Under the pieces are notes generated by a model. That model was not told where the DNA came from. It did no database searches and saw only the letters and a program-made list of their open reading frames with translations. A DNA stretch of 64,000 nucleotides, taken from the NCBI GenBank assembly GCA_002307215.1, contig DBTU01000042.1:1-64000 (forward strand), written 5' to 3'. The position numbers were made by a program, and so were the translations under genes. Positions 26,086-34,700 of the stretch are shown one piece after another (position 1 is the stretch's first letter; each line of letters begins with the position of its first letter). The stretch comes from Lachnoclostridium sp. UBA1308. GTDB lineage: Bacteria; Bacillota; Clostridia; Lachnospirales; Lachnospiraceae.

Positions 26086-27882
26086 ATGACAGAAAACAAG
26101 AAATTACTGGAATGGGTTAAGGAAATGGCTGATATGTGCCAGCCGGATGAGATTTATTGGTGTGATGGTTCAGAAAAAGAGAATGATCACCTATTAAAGA
26201 AGATGGTTGATGGTGGTATGGCTATTCAGTTAAACCCCAAGAAACGTCCGGGATGCTATCTGTTCAGAAGTCACGCTTCAGACGTAGCACGCGTGGAAGA
26301 CAGAACCTTTATCTCTTCAAAGACAAAAGAAGAAGCAGGTCCTACAAATAACTGGGTTGAGCCTGAGGAACTGAAGACAACAATGAGAGGTCTGTATAAG
26401 GGTAGCATGAAGGGAAGAACAATGTATGTTATTCCGTATTCCATGGGACCGATTGGATCTCCGATTTCAAAAATTGGCGTTGAGTTAACGGATAGCCCAT
26501 ATGTAGTTGCAAATATGCGTATCATGACGCGTATCGGTACAAAGGTACTTGAGTCACTCGGTACCGATGGTGTGTTTGTCCCTTGCTTACATTCTGTAGG
26601 ATCACCTCTGGAAGCAGGCCAGGAGGATTCAAGTTGGCCATGCGCTCCTATTGAAAAGAAATACATCAGTCATTTCCCGGAAGAGAGACTTATCTGGTCT
26701 TATGGTTCGGGTTACGGCGGTAATGCATTACTCGGTAAGAAATGCTTCGCACTTCGTATTGCATCTGTTATTGCACATGATGAGGGATGGCTTGCAGAGC
26801 ACATGCTGATTCTTAAGCTTACGAATCCCAAGGGTGAAGTAAAGTATGTTACCGGCGCATTCCCCAGTGCTTGTGGTAAGACAAATCTCGCAATGCTTGT
26901 TCCTACCATTCCCGGTTGGAAGGTTGAGACCGTCGGAGATGATATCGCATGGATGAAATTTGGCAAGGATGGCCGTTTATATGCAATTAATCCTGAAGCA
27001 GGCTTCTTTGGCGTTGCTCCCGGAACCTCCTTGGATTCTAATCCGAATGCAATGCACAGCACAGAGAAGAATACCATTTTTACAAATGTAGCTTTGACAG
27101 ATGATGGTGATGTATGGTGGGAAGGCATCGGAACTCCTGCACCTGCTCATCTGATTGACTGGAAGGGTAATGACTGGACTCCGGATTCCAAAGAGCCCGC
27201 AGCTCATCCCAATGCTCGTTTTACAGCTCCTGCTGAGCAGTGTCCTGCAATTGCTTCCGACTGGAATGATCCGGCCGGTGTTCCGATTTCAGCTATCTTA
27301 ATCGGTGGACGTCGTCCCAAGACAATTCCGCTTGTGCATGAAAGCTTTGACTGGAAGCACGGTGTATTCCTGGGATCTATCATGGGCTCAGAAATCACAG
27401 CTGCAGCTATTTCCAATAATATTGGTCAGGTTCGTCGTGATCCATTTGCGATGCTTCCATTCTTCGGTTACAATGTATGTGATTATTTACAGCATTGGTT
27501 AACTGTCGGAGAGAAGTCCAGTGAAGAACAGCTTCCTAAGATTTTCTATGTTAACTGGTTCCGTAAGGATCAGGACGGTAAATGGTTATGGCCTGGTTTC
27601 GGCGAAAATAGCCGTGTACTCAAATGGATCTTTGAAAGAACTTCGGGAGCAGGTAAAGCAGTAAAAACACCGATCGGCTTTATGCCGACCGCAGATGCTC
27701 TTGATCTTGAAGGTCTTGAGGGTGTAAGTGATACAGACATGAAAGAACTTCTTAAGGTTGATAATAATGAGTGGCTTAATGAAGTAGTCTCCATTAAAGA
27801 TCATTATTCAAAATATGGTGAGAAGCTTCCGAAAGAATTATCAGCACAGTTGGAAGCTCTTGCAAGTAGGTTAAAAGCATAA
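26086..27882 (+). CDS. pckG: Phosphoenolpyruvate carboxykinase (GTP)
   Basis: A 598-residue GTP-dependent PEP carboxykinase, the normal length for this class. It interconverts oxaloacetate and PEP; in fermenting clostridia it probably runs toward oxaloacetate for succinate or amino-acid synthesis. Landmarks are the P-loop GAFPSACGKTNLAM with the hyper-reactive Cys, the kinase-2 stretch ETVGDDIAWMKF, the metal/PEP-site Arg region CYLFRSHASDVARVED, and FGENSRVLKWIFER for guanine binding. The unusually regular codon use suggests high expression. AAAGGAGA lies 8 bases before the ATG. It is transcribed alone. Confidence 0.97.
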   Translation: MTENKKLLEWVKEMADMCQPDEIYWCDGSEKENDHLLKKMVDGGMAIQLNPKKRPGCYLFRSHASDVARVEDRTFISSKTKEEAGPTNNWVEPEELKTTMRGLYKGSMKGRTMYVIPYSMGPIGSPISKIGVELTDSPYVVANMRIMTRIGTKVLESLGTDGVFVPCLHSVGSPLEAGQEDSSWPCAPIEKKYISHFPEERLIWSYGSGYGGNALLGKKCFALRIASVIAHDEGWLAEHMLILKLTNPKGEVKYVTGAFPSACGKTNLAMLVPTIPGWKVETVGDDIAWMKFGKDGRLYAINPEAGFFGVAPGTSLDSNPNAMHSTEKNTIFTNVALTDDGDVWWEGIGTPAPAHLIDWKGNDWTPDSKEPAAHPNARFTAPAEQCPAIASDWNDPAGVPISAILIGGRRPKTIPLVHESFDWKHGVFLGSIMGSEITAAAISNNIGQVRRDPFAMLPFFGYNVCDYLQHWLTVGEKSSEEQLPKIFYVNWFRKDQDGKWLWPGFGENSRVLKWIFERTSGAGKAVKTPIGFMPTADALDLEGLEGVSDTDMKELLKVDNNEWLNEVVSIKDHYSKYGEKLPKELSAQLEALASRLKA

Positions 27883-27912
27883 GCATAGAGTATCTATAAT
27901 GTGATATCATAT

Positions 27913-27970
27913 GGTTCCATATCAATTTGAGTATTTCGAAGGAAAGCGGTTGATATGGAACCTTTTATTT
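27913..27970 (+). terminator. Terminator after pckG
   Basis: GGTTCCATATCAA (27913-27925) pairs with TTGATATGGAACC (27950-27962), followed by TTTTATTT. Confidence 0.85.
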
Positions 27971-28005
27971 CGTAACAATTTTATCGAATTGTCAATAATC
28001 GGTGG

Positions 28006-28034
28006 TTGTTAATCCGAGGAATTAATGATATAAT
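28006..28034 (+). promoter_or_regulatory. Promoter of the BMP-type importer operon
   Basis: -35 TTGTTA (28006-28011), 17-base spacer, -10 TATAAT (28029-28034). The start site near 28041 leaves a leader of about 175 bases before the lipoprotein ATG. I looked for a purine-riboswitch signature in this leader, common for such importers, and did not find one. Confidence 0.7.
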
Positions 28035-28217
28035 CTGAGCATCGATTTTATTCAATTGGAAGTAATTATCCAATGGTTCATGGAAATTAGTTGACCCAGA
28101 GAGGGGTGTGTGTAGGATTTAGGTACATGCAGCTCTTTTCTGGATGTTAATGCGGACGTAGGCCGGATGGCATTATGTTATAGGAAGAGATTTTACATTA
28201 TTGAAGGAGGATTATTT

Positions 28218-29399
28218 ATGAAAAAAGTAATAAGTTTAGTGCTGGTCATGCTTTTAGTTTTTGGACTAGCCGGTTGTTCTTCCACAGACAAGAAGAGCAG
28301 CGACATTAAGGTCGGTGTAATTTATATCGGTGATGAGAATGAAGGTTACACACAGGCACATATGGCAGGAATTGATGAGATGGCTAAGACACTTGATCTA
28401 AAAGAAGATCAAATCATCGAGAAGACAGGAATTCTGGAAGATGAATCCTGCTATGATGCAGCAGTTGATTTAGCTGAACAGGGTTGTGATATTATCTTTG
28501 CAAACAGCTTTGGACATGAGGATTATATTATTGAGGCAGCAAAAGATTATCCTGACGTCCAGTTTTGTCATGCAACAGGCACCCAGGCAAAATCTTCCGG
28601 ATTATCCAATATGCATAACTATTTTACGGCTGTTTACGAGTCCCGTTATGTATCCGGTGTAGTGGCTGGTTTGAAAATACAAGAAATGATTGATAATGGT
28701 ACCATTACTGCTGATCAGGCAAAGATGGGCTATGTAGGCGCATACCCTTATGCAGAAGTTGTCTCCGGCTATACCTCCTTCTATCTTGGAGCTAAGAGTG
28801 TATGTCCTTCCGTAACCATGGAAGTACAGTATACAAACAGCTGGGCTGATATGGCAGGGGAGAAGGAAGTGGCATCTTCCTTAATCGCTGAGGGCTGTGT
28901 ATTAATCAGTCAGCATGCAGATACCACAGGTGCACCTTCCGCTTGTGAAGAAGCAGGAGTTCCTTGTGTAGGCTACAATGTAGATATGACCACAGTTGCA
29001 CCTAATGAAGCATTAACATCAGCAACCATTAACTGGGCTCCCTACTATACTTATGCTGTACAATGTGTAATGGATGACAAGACAATTGACACTGACTGGT
29101 GTAAGGGTTATGTTGACGGTGCTGTTGGTATCTCTAAGTTAAATGATAAGGCTGTTGCTGCCGGTACTGCAGATAAGGTTGCCGAAGTAGAAAAAGCAAT
29201 CAAGGATGGTTCCTTACATGTATTTGATACGTCTAAATATGCAATTGGCGGAAAATCCATTGAAGATTTAATCGCTGCAGGCGGAGATTTTGCAAAATAT
29301 GCGGACTATGTTAAAGATGGCTATTTCCATGAGTCAGAGTTGATTTCCGCACCTGCCTTTGATTTAAGAATTGACGGAATTACAGAAAAGACAGAATAA
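28218..29399 (+). CDS. BMP-family lipoprotein (nucleoside-binding, PnrA-like)
   Basis: A 393-residue binding protein. The start at 28218 follows GAAGGAGGA; residues 1-21 form a lipoprotein signal with lipobox LAGC. The mature protein has the BMP/PnrA pattern: KVGVIYIGDENEGYTQAHMAG, a Phe/Asp-rich middle (IIFANSFGHEDY), YVSGVVAGL and GYNVDMTTVAPNEALTSATINWAPY. PnrA-type proteins bind purine nucleosides at the cell surface. It is the first gene of a complete importer (binding protein, ATPase, two permeases); the hairpin at 29430-29475 probably raises its share of transcript. Confidence 0.9.
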   Translation: MKKVISLVLVMLLVFGLAGCSSTDKKSSDIKVGVIYIGDENEGYTQAHMAGIDEMAKTLDLKEDQIIEKTGILEDESCYDAAVDLAEQGCDIIFANSFGHEDYIIEAAKDYPDVQFCHATGTQAKSSGLSNMHNYFTAVYESRYVSGVVAGLKIQEMIDNGTITADQAKMGYVGAYPYAEVVSGYTSFYLGAKSVCPSVTMEVQYTNSWADMAGEKEVASSLIAEGCVLISQHADTTGAPSACEEAGVPCVGYNVDMTTVAPNEALTSATINWAPYYTYAVQCVMDDKTIDTDWCKGYVDGAVGISKLNDKAVAAGTADKVAEVEKAIKDGSLHVFDTSKYAIGGKSIEDLIAAGGDFAKYADYVKDGYFHESELISAPAFDLRIDGITEKTE

Positions 29400-29429
29400 G
29401 AATTAAATAAGATAATAAAAACAGCAGAA

Positions 29430-29475
29430 TGCGCGATGCCGATATATAACTATATTATAGGTATCGCGCATAATG
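29430..29475 (+). terminator. Intra-operon hairpin (attenuator) after the BMP gene
   Basis: TGCGCGATGCC (29430-29440) pairs with GGTATCGCGCA (29460-29470), then TAATGCCGTTTTT. Located between the binding-protein gene and the ATPase gene, it probably lets only part of transcription through, as is typical for operons that need more binding protein than transporter. Confidence 0.75.
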
Positions 29476-29525
29476 CCGTTTTTGTAAAATCAATTTAGCT
29501 TGTATACTTTATGGGAGGAACCTTT

Positions 29526-31064
29526 GTGGGACAGGAAAACGCAATTGAATTAAGAAATGTTACCAAGCGTTTTGGTGAGGTGGTTGCAAATGACAATGTT
29601 AATTTAACAGTAAAGAAAGGTGAAATTCTTTCGATACTTGGTGAGAACGGAAGCGGAAAGACAACCCTTATGAATATGCTTTCCGGTATCTATTTTCCGG
29701 ATGAAGGTCAGATTTTCGTCGATGGAAAAGAAGTTACCATACGATCTCCCAAGGATTCTTTTACACTTGGAATTGGAATGATACATCAGCATTTTAAGCT
29801 GATTCATATATTAACAGCGGCAGAGAACATAATTCTTGGTCTTCCCGGTGACGAGCGTCTGAAGATGAACCGAGTGATTGAGGAGATAGACAGTCTGACG
29901 AAACGGTATGGATTTGAATTAAATCCTGTCCAGAAGATTTATGCGATGTCAGTTTCTCAAAAACAGACCGTTGAAATTATTAAGGTGTTATATCGTGGTG
30001 CGGACATTCTGATTTTGGACGAACCGACGGCGGTACTTACTCCACAGGAGACGGGAAGATTATTTGACGTTCTCCGTAATATGAGGAAAGCCGGTAAATC
30101 CATTATAATCATTACTCATAAATTGAACGAAGTTCTAGAGCTTTCCGACCGAGTTGCAGTTCTTCGAAAAGGTAAATACATCGGTACGGTAAATACATCT
30201 GAGGCAAGTGCAGACTCTCTGACGGAAATGATGGTTGGTGAAAAGGTGAGCCTGGATATCGGTCGGTCAGATCCGATTGAGCCTCAGAGGCGGATCGATA
30301 TGCGAGGTATTACCTGCAAGAACAAGGAGGGACTTACGGTATTAAAGGAAGCCTCCTTTATAGCCTACAGCGGTGAAATCCTTGGGGTGGCAGGTATTTC
30401 GGGAAGCGGACAGAAAGAGCTCTTAGAATCCATCGCCGGTCTGCAGACGATAGAAAACGGTGAGATTCTATACTATGCCCCGGAAGGAAATGTAGAAAAA
30501 ATTTCAGAAATGAAAGCGGCTGATATCAGGAATTTAAAAATCAGTCTTTCCTTTGTTCCGGAGGACAGGCTTGGTATGGGGCTGGTCGGAGCCATGGATT
30601 TAACGGATAATATGATGATCCGAAGCTATCAGGAAGGAAAGAATTTCTTTACAGACCGCAAAAAACCTAAGGATCTTGCACTTGATATTGTCAATAAACT
30701 GGATGTATCCACCCCCAGTGTAGAGACTCCGGTTCGAAAGCTTTCCGGCGGTAATGTACAGAAGGTTCTTGTGGGCAGGGAAATCGCCTCCAATCCGATT
30801 GTGCTGATGGTGGCTTATCCGGTTCGTGGACTGGATATTAATTCTTCCTACACGATATATAATTTGTTAAATGAACAGAAGAAAAAGGGTGTAGCGATTA
30901 TCTGTGTCGGAGAAGATTTGGATGTTTTAGTTGAACTTTGTGATCGTATCCTTGTATTGAATAACGGAAAGGTTGCAGGAATTGTAGATGCGCGTTCAAC
31001 AACAAAAGATGAGCTTGGACTTATGATGACCGGTTCAGGAAAGGGGAAGCATTCGCATGAGTAA
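29526..31064 (+). CDS. Nucleoside ABC transporter, double ATPase subunit
   Basis: A 512-residue protein with two ABC domains (YufO/RbsA type). GTG 29526 is chosen because GGAGGA lies 6 bases before it, inside the alternative ATG start at 29511. Domain 1 (about 5-245) is complete: GENGSGKTT, MSVSQKQTVEI in place of the classic signature, LILDEPTAVLTPQE, ITHK. Domain 2 (about 255-505) has GISGSGQKELLE, LSGGNVQK and VLMVAYPVRGLD, where the catalytic Walker B acids are lost, as is usual in this family. It overlaps the next gene by eight bases. Confidence 0.92.
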   Translation: MGQENAIELRNVTKRFGEVVANDNVNLTVKKGEILSILGENGSGKTTLMNMLSGIYFPDEGQIFVDGKEVTIRSPKDSFTLGIGMIHQHFKLIHILTAAENIILGLPGDERLKMNRVIEEIDSLTKRYGFELNPVQKIYAMSVSQKQTVEIIKVLYRGADILILDEPTAVLTPQETGRLFDVLRNMRKAGKSIIIITHKLNEVLELSDRVAVLRKGKYIGTVNTSEASADSLTEMMVGEKVSLDIGRSDPIEPQRRIDMRGITCKNKEGLTVLKEASFIAYSGEILGVAGISGSGQKELLESIAGLQTIENGEILYYAPEGNVEKISEMKAADIRNLKISLSFVPEDRLGMGLVGAMDLTDNMMIRSYQEGKNFFTDRKKPKDLALDIVNKLDVSTPSVETPVRKLSGGNVQKVLVGREIASNPIVLMVAYPVRGLDINSSYTIYNLLNEQKKKGVAIICVGEDLDVLVELCDRILVLNNGKVAGIVDARSTTKDELGLMMTGSGKGKHSHE

Positions 31065-32169
31065 GAAAGCTGCAGTAGCGAATAAAGATCTGTTTATCCG
31101 CATCAGCAAGCGGGATGGCATCACGAATCGAAGCGCCTGGACAATCCGCCTGATCGCCGTCATTCTATCCTTGATTGTATGCGCACTTATCGTTGTCCCG
31201 ATTACGAAGCAGAACCCTATTAATGTATATCTTGGACTGATTGACGGAGCCTTCGGCACAAAAAGACGCATCTGGGTTACAATTCGTGAAACGTTGACAT
31301 TGTTAATCATAGCAGTTGGACTTACACCTGCTTTTAAGATGAAATTCTGGAATATCGGTGCAGAGGGACAGGTACTCGTGGGGGGCGCGGCGACAGCTGC
31401 TGTCATGATCTATTTTGGTGATGCAATGCCCAACTGGCTGTTACTACTTTTGATATTCGTAGTTAGTATTTCCGCCGGAATGTTGTGGGGGGTACTCCCG
31501 GCAATATTTAAGGCTTATTATAATACGAACGAGACCTTATTTACCCTGATGCTTAATTATGTGGCAATGCAAATTATTACCTTTTGTATTGCTTTTTGGG
31601 AGAATCCTGCCGGCTCCAATTCGGTGGGTATCATAAATTCGGAGACCAACAAGGGCTGGTTTCCCAAAATGTTCGGCACGAATTATGGTCTGAATATCAT
31701 CCTTGTTCTGACCGTAACCATTGGTATGTATATCTATATGAAATACAGCAAGCAGGGTTATGAGGTAGCCGTTGTTGGTGAAAGCACAAATACAGCAAAG
31801 TATGCCGGTATTCATGTAAAGACGGTAATCATACGAACCATGCTGATATCGGGAGGTATCTGTGGTCTGGCAGGTGCTATCATTGTAAGTGGCTCCAGCC
31901 ATACAATCTCCACCAGTATCGGAGGAGGGCGGGGTTTTACGGCAATTATCGTTGCATGGATGGCAAAATTTAATCCATTTGCCATGATTCTCGTGTCGGT
32001 GTTCCTCGTATTCATGCAGCAAGGTTCCATCCAACTTGCTACGCAATTTGGTTTGAATCAAAATGCATCGGATATTATCACAGGAATCATCTTATTCTTC
32101 CTAATCGGATGTGAGTTCTTTATTAACTACAAACTGGAATTTCGTAAGAAGAAAAGGGAGGTACAATAG
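31057..32169 (+). CDS. Nucleoside ABC transporter permease 1 (YufP-like)
   Basis: A 370-residue permease of the BPD_transp_2 family with eight to ten membrane helices after a charged cytoplasmic N-terminus of about 28 residues. Landmarks are PAFKMKFWNIGAEGQVLVGG and GLAGAIIVSGSSHTISTSIGGGRGFTAIIVAW (in part), both conserved in YufP/NupP-like proteins. It overlaps the ATPase gene by eight bases and abuts the next permease, so subunits are made in step. Confidence 0.92.
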   Translation: MSKKAAVANKDLFIRISKRDGITNRSAWTIRLIAVILSLIVCALIVVPITKQNPINVYLGLIDGAFGTKRRIWVTIRETLTLLIIAVGLTPAFKMKFWNIGAEGQVLVGGAATAAVMIYFGDAMPNWLLLLLIFVVSISAGMLWGVLPAIFKAYYNTNETLFTLMLNYVAMQIITFCIAFWENPAGSNSVGIINSETNKGWFPKMFGTNYGLNIILVLTVTIGMYIYMKYSKQGYEVAVVGESTNTAKYAGIHVKTVIIRTMLISGGICGLAGAIIVSGSSHTISTSIGGGRGFTAIIVAWMAKFNPFAMILVSVFLVFMQQGSIQLATQFGLNQNASDIITGIILFFLIGCEFFINYKLEFRKKKREVQ

Positions 32170-33150
32170 ATGGAATCGTTATTAACCTTTATTCAGCAAG
32201 CAATCGGGCAGGGCATTACGATTCTCTTTGGTGCCTCCGGTGAAATTGTTACGGAAAAGTCGGGCAACCTAAACCTTGGCATTCCCGGAATTATGTACAT
32301 GGGCGGTATTGCCGGTCTGATGGGTGCATTCTTCTATGAAAAATCGACAACAACTCCGAATGGTGCAGTTGGCTTAATCGTCTCTTTGCTGGCGGCTCTG
32401 GGAGTCTCTGCACTGGGTGGCCTGCTATACAGCTTCTTAACCATTACGCTTCGTGCAAACCAGAATGTGGTTGGTCTATCCTTAACCACCTTTGGCGTGG
32501 GTTTTGGTAATTTCTTTGGTGGTTCCATCTCAAAGCTTGCAGGTGGTGTTGGCCAGATTTCCGTATCCACAACGGCCGGTGCATACCGTGCAACCATACC
32601 GGGGCTATCCGGTATACCGGTGATCGGGGATCTGTTATTCTCCTATGGATTTTTAACCTATTTATCTATCGTAATTGCAATTTCCTTGACCTCTTTCCTT
32701 AAGCGTACCAGAAAGGGTCTCAATCTGCGAGCTGTAGGAGAAAGTCCGGCCACAGCAGATGCTGCAGGCATAAATGTATCCAGGTATAAATATATAGCTA
32801 CAGTTTCCGGTGCAGCAATTGCAGGCATGGGAGGTTTGTATTTTGTAATGGAATATCTCGGCGGAACCTGGAACAATAATGGCTTTGGTGACAGAGGCTG
32901 GCTTGCAATCGCGCTGGTTATTCTGGCATTATGGAAGCCGGTCAATGCAATCTGGGGCTCCTTCTTATTTGGAGGGTTATACATCCTTTATATCTATATG
33001 CCGGGACTGACCAGAGCAACCCGTGAGCTATTCAAGATGTTGCCTTATGTGGTTACCATCATTGTATTAATTATAACAAGTAAGCGTAATAAGCAAGAAA
33101 GTCAGCCGCCTGCCAGCCTTGGGGAAGCATATTTCAGGGAAGAGCGGTAG
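32170..33150 (+). CDS. Nucleoside ABC transporter permease 2 (YufQ-like)
   Basis: A 326-residue permease with about nine helices; its ATG follows the stop codon of permease 1 without a gap. ITILFGASGEIVTEKSGNLNLGI near the N-terminus and LRAVGESPATADAAGINVSRYKY in the cytoplasmic loop (both family hallmarks, quoted in part) match YufQ/NupQ. It completes the heterodimeric channel. The operon ends here and is followed by the large hairpin element at 33169-33412. Confidence 0.92.
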   Translation: MESLLTFIQQAIGQGITILFGASGEIVTEKSGNLNLGIPGIMYMGGIAGLMGAFFYEKSTTTPNGAVGLIVSLLAALGVSALGGLLYSFLTITLRANQNVVGLSLTTFGVGFGNFFGGSISKLAGGVGQISVSTTAGAYRATIPGLSGIPVIGDLLFSYGFLTYLSIVIAISLTSFLKRTRKGLNLRAVGESPATADAAGINVSRYKYIATVSGAAIAGMGGLYFVMEYLGGTWNNNGFGDRGWLAIALVILALWKPVNAIWGSFLFGGLYILYIYMPGLTRATRELFKMLPYVVTIIVLIITSKRNKQESQPPASLGEAYFREER

Positions 33151-33168
33151 AGCGAGAGATAATATTCT

Positions 33169-33412
33169 AGGAACGGTACAGGAACAAGGGGTATCGGTTT
33201 TGCTTCCGGTTATTACATTCCGGTAATACTAAGTATCCTGTACGGAGCTGAAACAGACTGTCGGAGGATAGCGACATCCATGTCGCACCCTCCTAAAATG
33301 TCCATCCATGGACATTTCCCGGTCTAACCCGCTCCGTACGGGATACAAGTATTACTCGAAATGTAATAAAAGTCAGCAAAATCGATACCCCTTGTTCATG
33401 TACCTGTTTCCG
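33169..33412. repeat. Long imperfect hairpin element with two inner stem-loops
   Basis: About 73 bases at 33175-33247 pair with 33335-33403 at roughly 80% identity (for example GAACAAGGGGTATCG with CGATACCCCTTGTTC). The closed interior carries two small perfect hairpins: GCGACATCCATGTCGC (33270-33285, inside a GGAGG/CCTCC stem) and AATGTCCATCCATGGACATT (33297-33316). Both inner loops share CATCCATG. It lies between the importer operon and a convergent NUDIX gene. It has no coding capacity and no T run, so a structured RNA or a miniature mobile element is more likely than a plain terminator. Confidence 0.75.
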
Positions 33413-33438
33413 ATAAAACAAAATAATGAACTTATTAA

Positions 33439-33894
33439 TCAGGCTAGCAGACCTCTTCTGATTTTATTATCTACTTCCCATAAAGCAACCTTATTACTAT
33501 CATATCTTAATTTCTGTTTAGCGGTTTCATAATCCATCCATTCATAGTCAGTGTGTTCATTGGAAAGCTCCATTAATTCAGACGTCACATTTACTACAAA
33601 TGCATATTCCGGAATTACAAGACAATCTTTTCCCCATATGTTCCTATATGCCTTAAAACATTCTGTCGAAATACTACAACATGTTTCCAAAGAATAATAT
33701 TTATTATCATACTTAATACCGGCTTCTTCATAGGCTTCACGTTTGGCAGACTGGAGTGGTGTCTCTCCATCTTCTCCACCACCTGCAATAAATTGCAAAA
33801 CCTGCATATCAGAACGATGAAATACAGCATATTTTATTATATTATTTTGAATTGTATAGGGTAGAACTAAGACTTGATATTTCGCTCTTGCCAC
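33439..33894 (-). CDS. NUDIX hydrolase
   Basis: A 151-residue pyrophosphohydrolase with a full NUDIX box from Gly about 39 onward (GEDGETPLQSAKREAYEEAG), including the REAYEE metal-binding helix. The overall pattern (MARAKYQVLVLPY start, YAVFHRSDMQVLQFIAGGGE, EHTDYEWMDYETA end) resembles dihydroneopterin-triphosphate or dNTP pyrophosphatases such as NudB. The ribosome site AAAAGGAGAACC precedes the ATG. It lies downstream of, and may once have been co-transcribed with, the two small genes on the same strand. Confidence 0.85.
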   Translation of the reverse strand: MARAKYQVLVLPYTIQNNIIKYAVFHRSDMQVLQFIAGGGEDGETPLQSAKREAYEEAGIKYDNKYYSLETCCSISTECFKAYRNIWGKDCLVIPEYAFVVNVTSELMELSNEHTDYEWMDYETAKQKLRYDSNKVALWEVDNKIRRGLLA

Positions 33895-34033
33895 TGGTTC
33901 TCCTTTTCGTCATCCAAATTTATTAGTCATGTCCATGAGTTCTGATTTTCTGTTTTATACTATTTTTTTTCAAAATGGAAGGTTTTCTATTTCTTCTTAA
34001 AACAACAATAATACCGATGCAATGCTATCAAAC

Positions 34034-34300
34034 TTAACGAAATAGGTTATAATTGCCCTCTGGGTATTCTACCAACAGCTCATTATCGTTATACTTGTAC
34101 ACATCTAGTCCTAAATAATTGCAATTTGTTTCAAGGTTTTTAGCGGGTGTACTTGTCAAATCCACTGTACTTGTAATTTATCCAATAAGTTTAAGCAAGG
34201 CGATATCAATGCCATTTACGGAATCATACATTTGATAATTTTTATCGTCATAATGAATCATTGGTGGTAAGTCATTGACTAAGTCCTCATCACTATTCAT
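34034..34300 (-). pseudogene. Broken gene for a small extracellular-type protein
   Basis: One frame runs for 88 codons but holds an in-frame TAA at 34178-34180 after codon 40 (IALLKLIG stop ITSTVDLT). Either side reads as one conserved module: LPPMIHYDDKNYQMYD, then GxITSTVDLTSTPAKN and YLGLDVYKYNDNELLVEYPEG, which is the C-terminal pattern of many small clostridial lipoproteins and peptidase-regulator proteins. A single AAA to TAA change would explain the stop. No good ribosome site precedes the ATG; it follows the stop of the 42-residue gene by one base and may have been translationally coupled, or the N-terminal part was lost. Confidence 0.6.
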
Positions 34301-34301
34301 A

Positions 34302-34430
34302 TTACGAATTCTTTTGAATGTAAATTTTCAATGCTTTTATTACTAAGAACAGCACGTATATTACTTCTATAATAATTATTCCATAAACAAGTAAAGCCAG
34401 TAAAGGCAAAATAGTTAATGAACTGAACAA
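34302..34430 (-). CDS. Small single-pass membrane protein, 42 residues
   Basis: Begins at TTG 34430 with AAGGAGGG 8 bases upstream and reads MFSSLTILPLLALLVYGIII..., one long hydrophobic helix (about 6-34) followed by the basic tail IKALKIYIQKNS. Short membrane peptides with this helix plus ALKIYI..N tail are frequent in Firmicutes as first genes of small operons; their function is not known to me. It directly precedes the broken gene at 34034-34300. From here to 34700 the DNA is AT-rich with no other gene. Confidence 0.6.
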   Translation of the reverse strand: MFSSLTILPLLALLVYGIIIIEVIYVLFLVIKALKIYIQKNS

Positions 34431-34700
34431 CTTATAATCCCTCCTTAATGTGATGTGTGATTAAAAATTAAGACAATGTTCTATAAATACGCGAAGTACT
34501 TTCTTGAATTCATACTACATTAAATATCATAATTTTACCATAACAAATAATTGTTTTGTTGGTTTTATTTTGTTAATATTGAATTAATAGCTTGATTCCT
34601 TTGTATGTTATAATAGATGTAATCAGACAGTTGTGAGCATTTACTGACAGGAATTCATACAAATCTTTTGTTATTATATGGATGTAAGGAGATGATTGAT

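Noticed and set aside
28041..28217. Possible purine riboswitch in the leader of the BMP-type importer
   Set aside because: The conserved loop sequences of purine riboswitches are absent; only a plain leader of about 175 bases remains.
31537..32061. Minus-strand frame of 174 codons inside the nucleoside permease gene
   Set aside because: Composition is that of an antisense shadow (Cys/His/Thr-rich, no ribosome site); the permease is certain.
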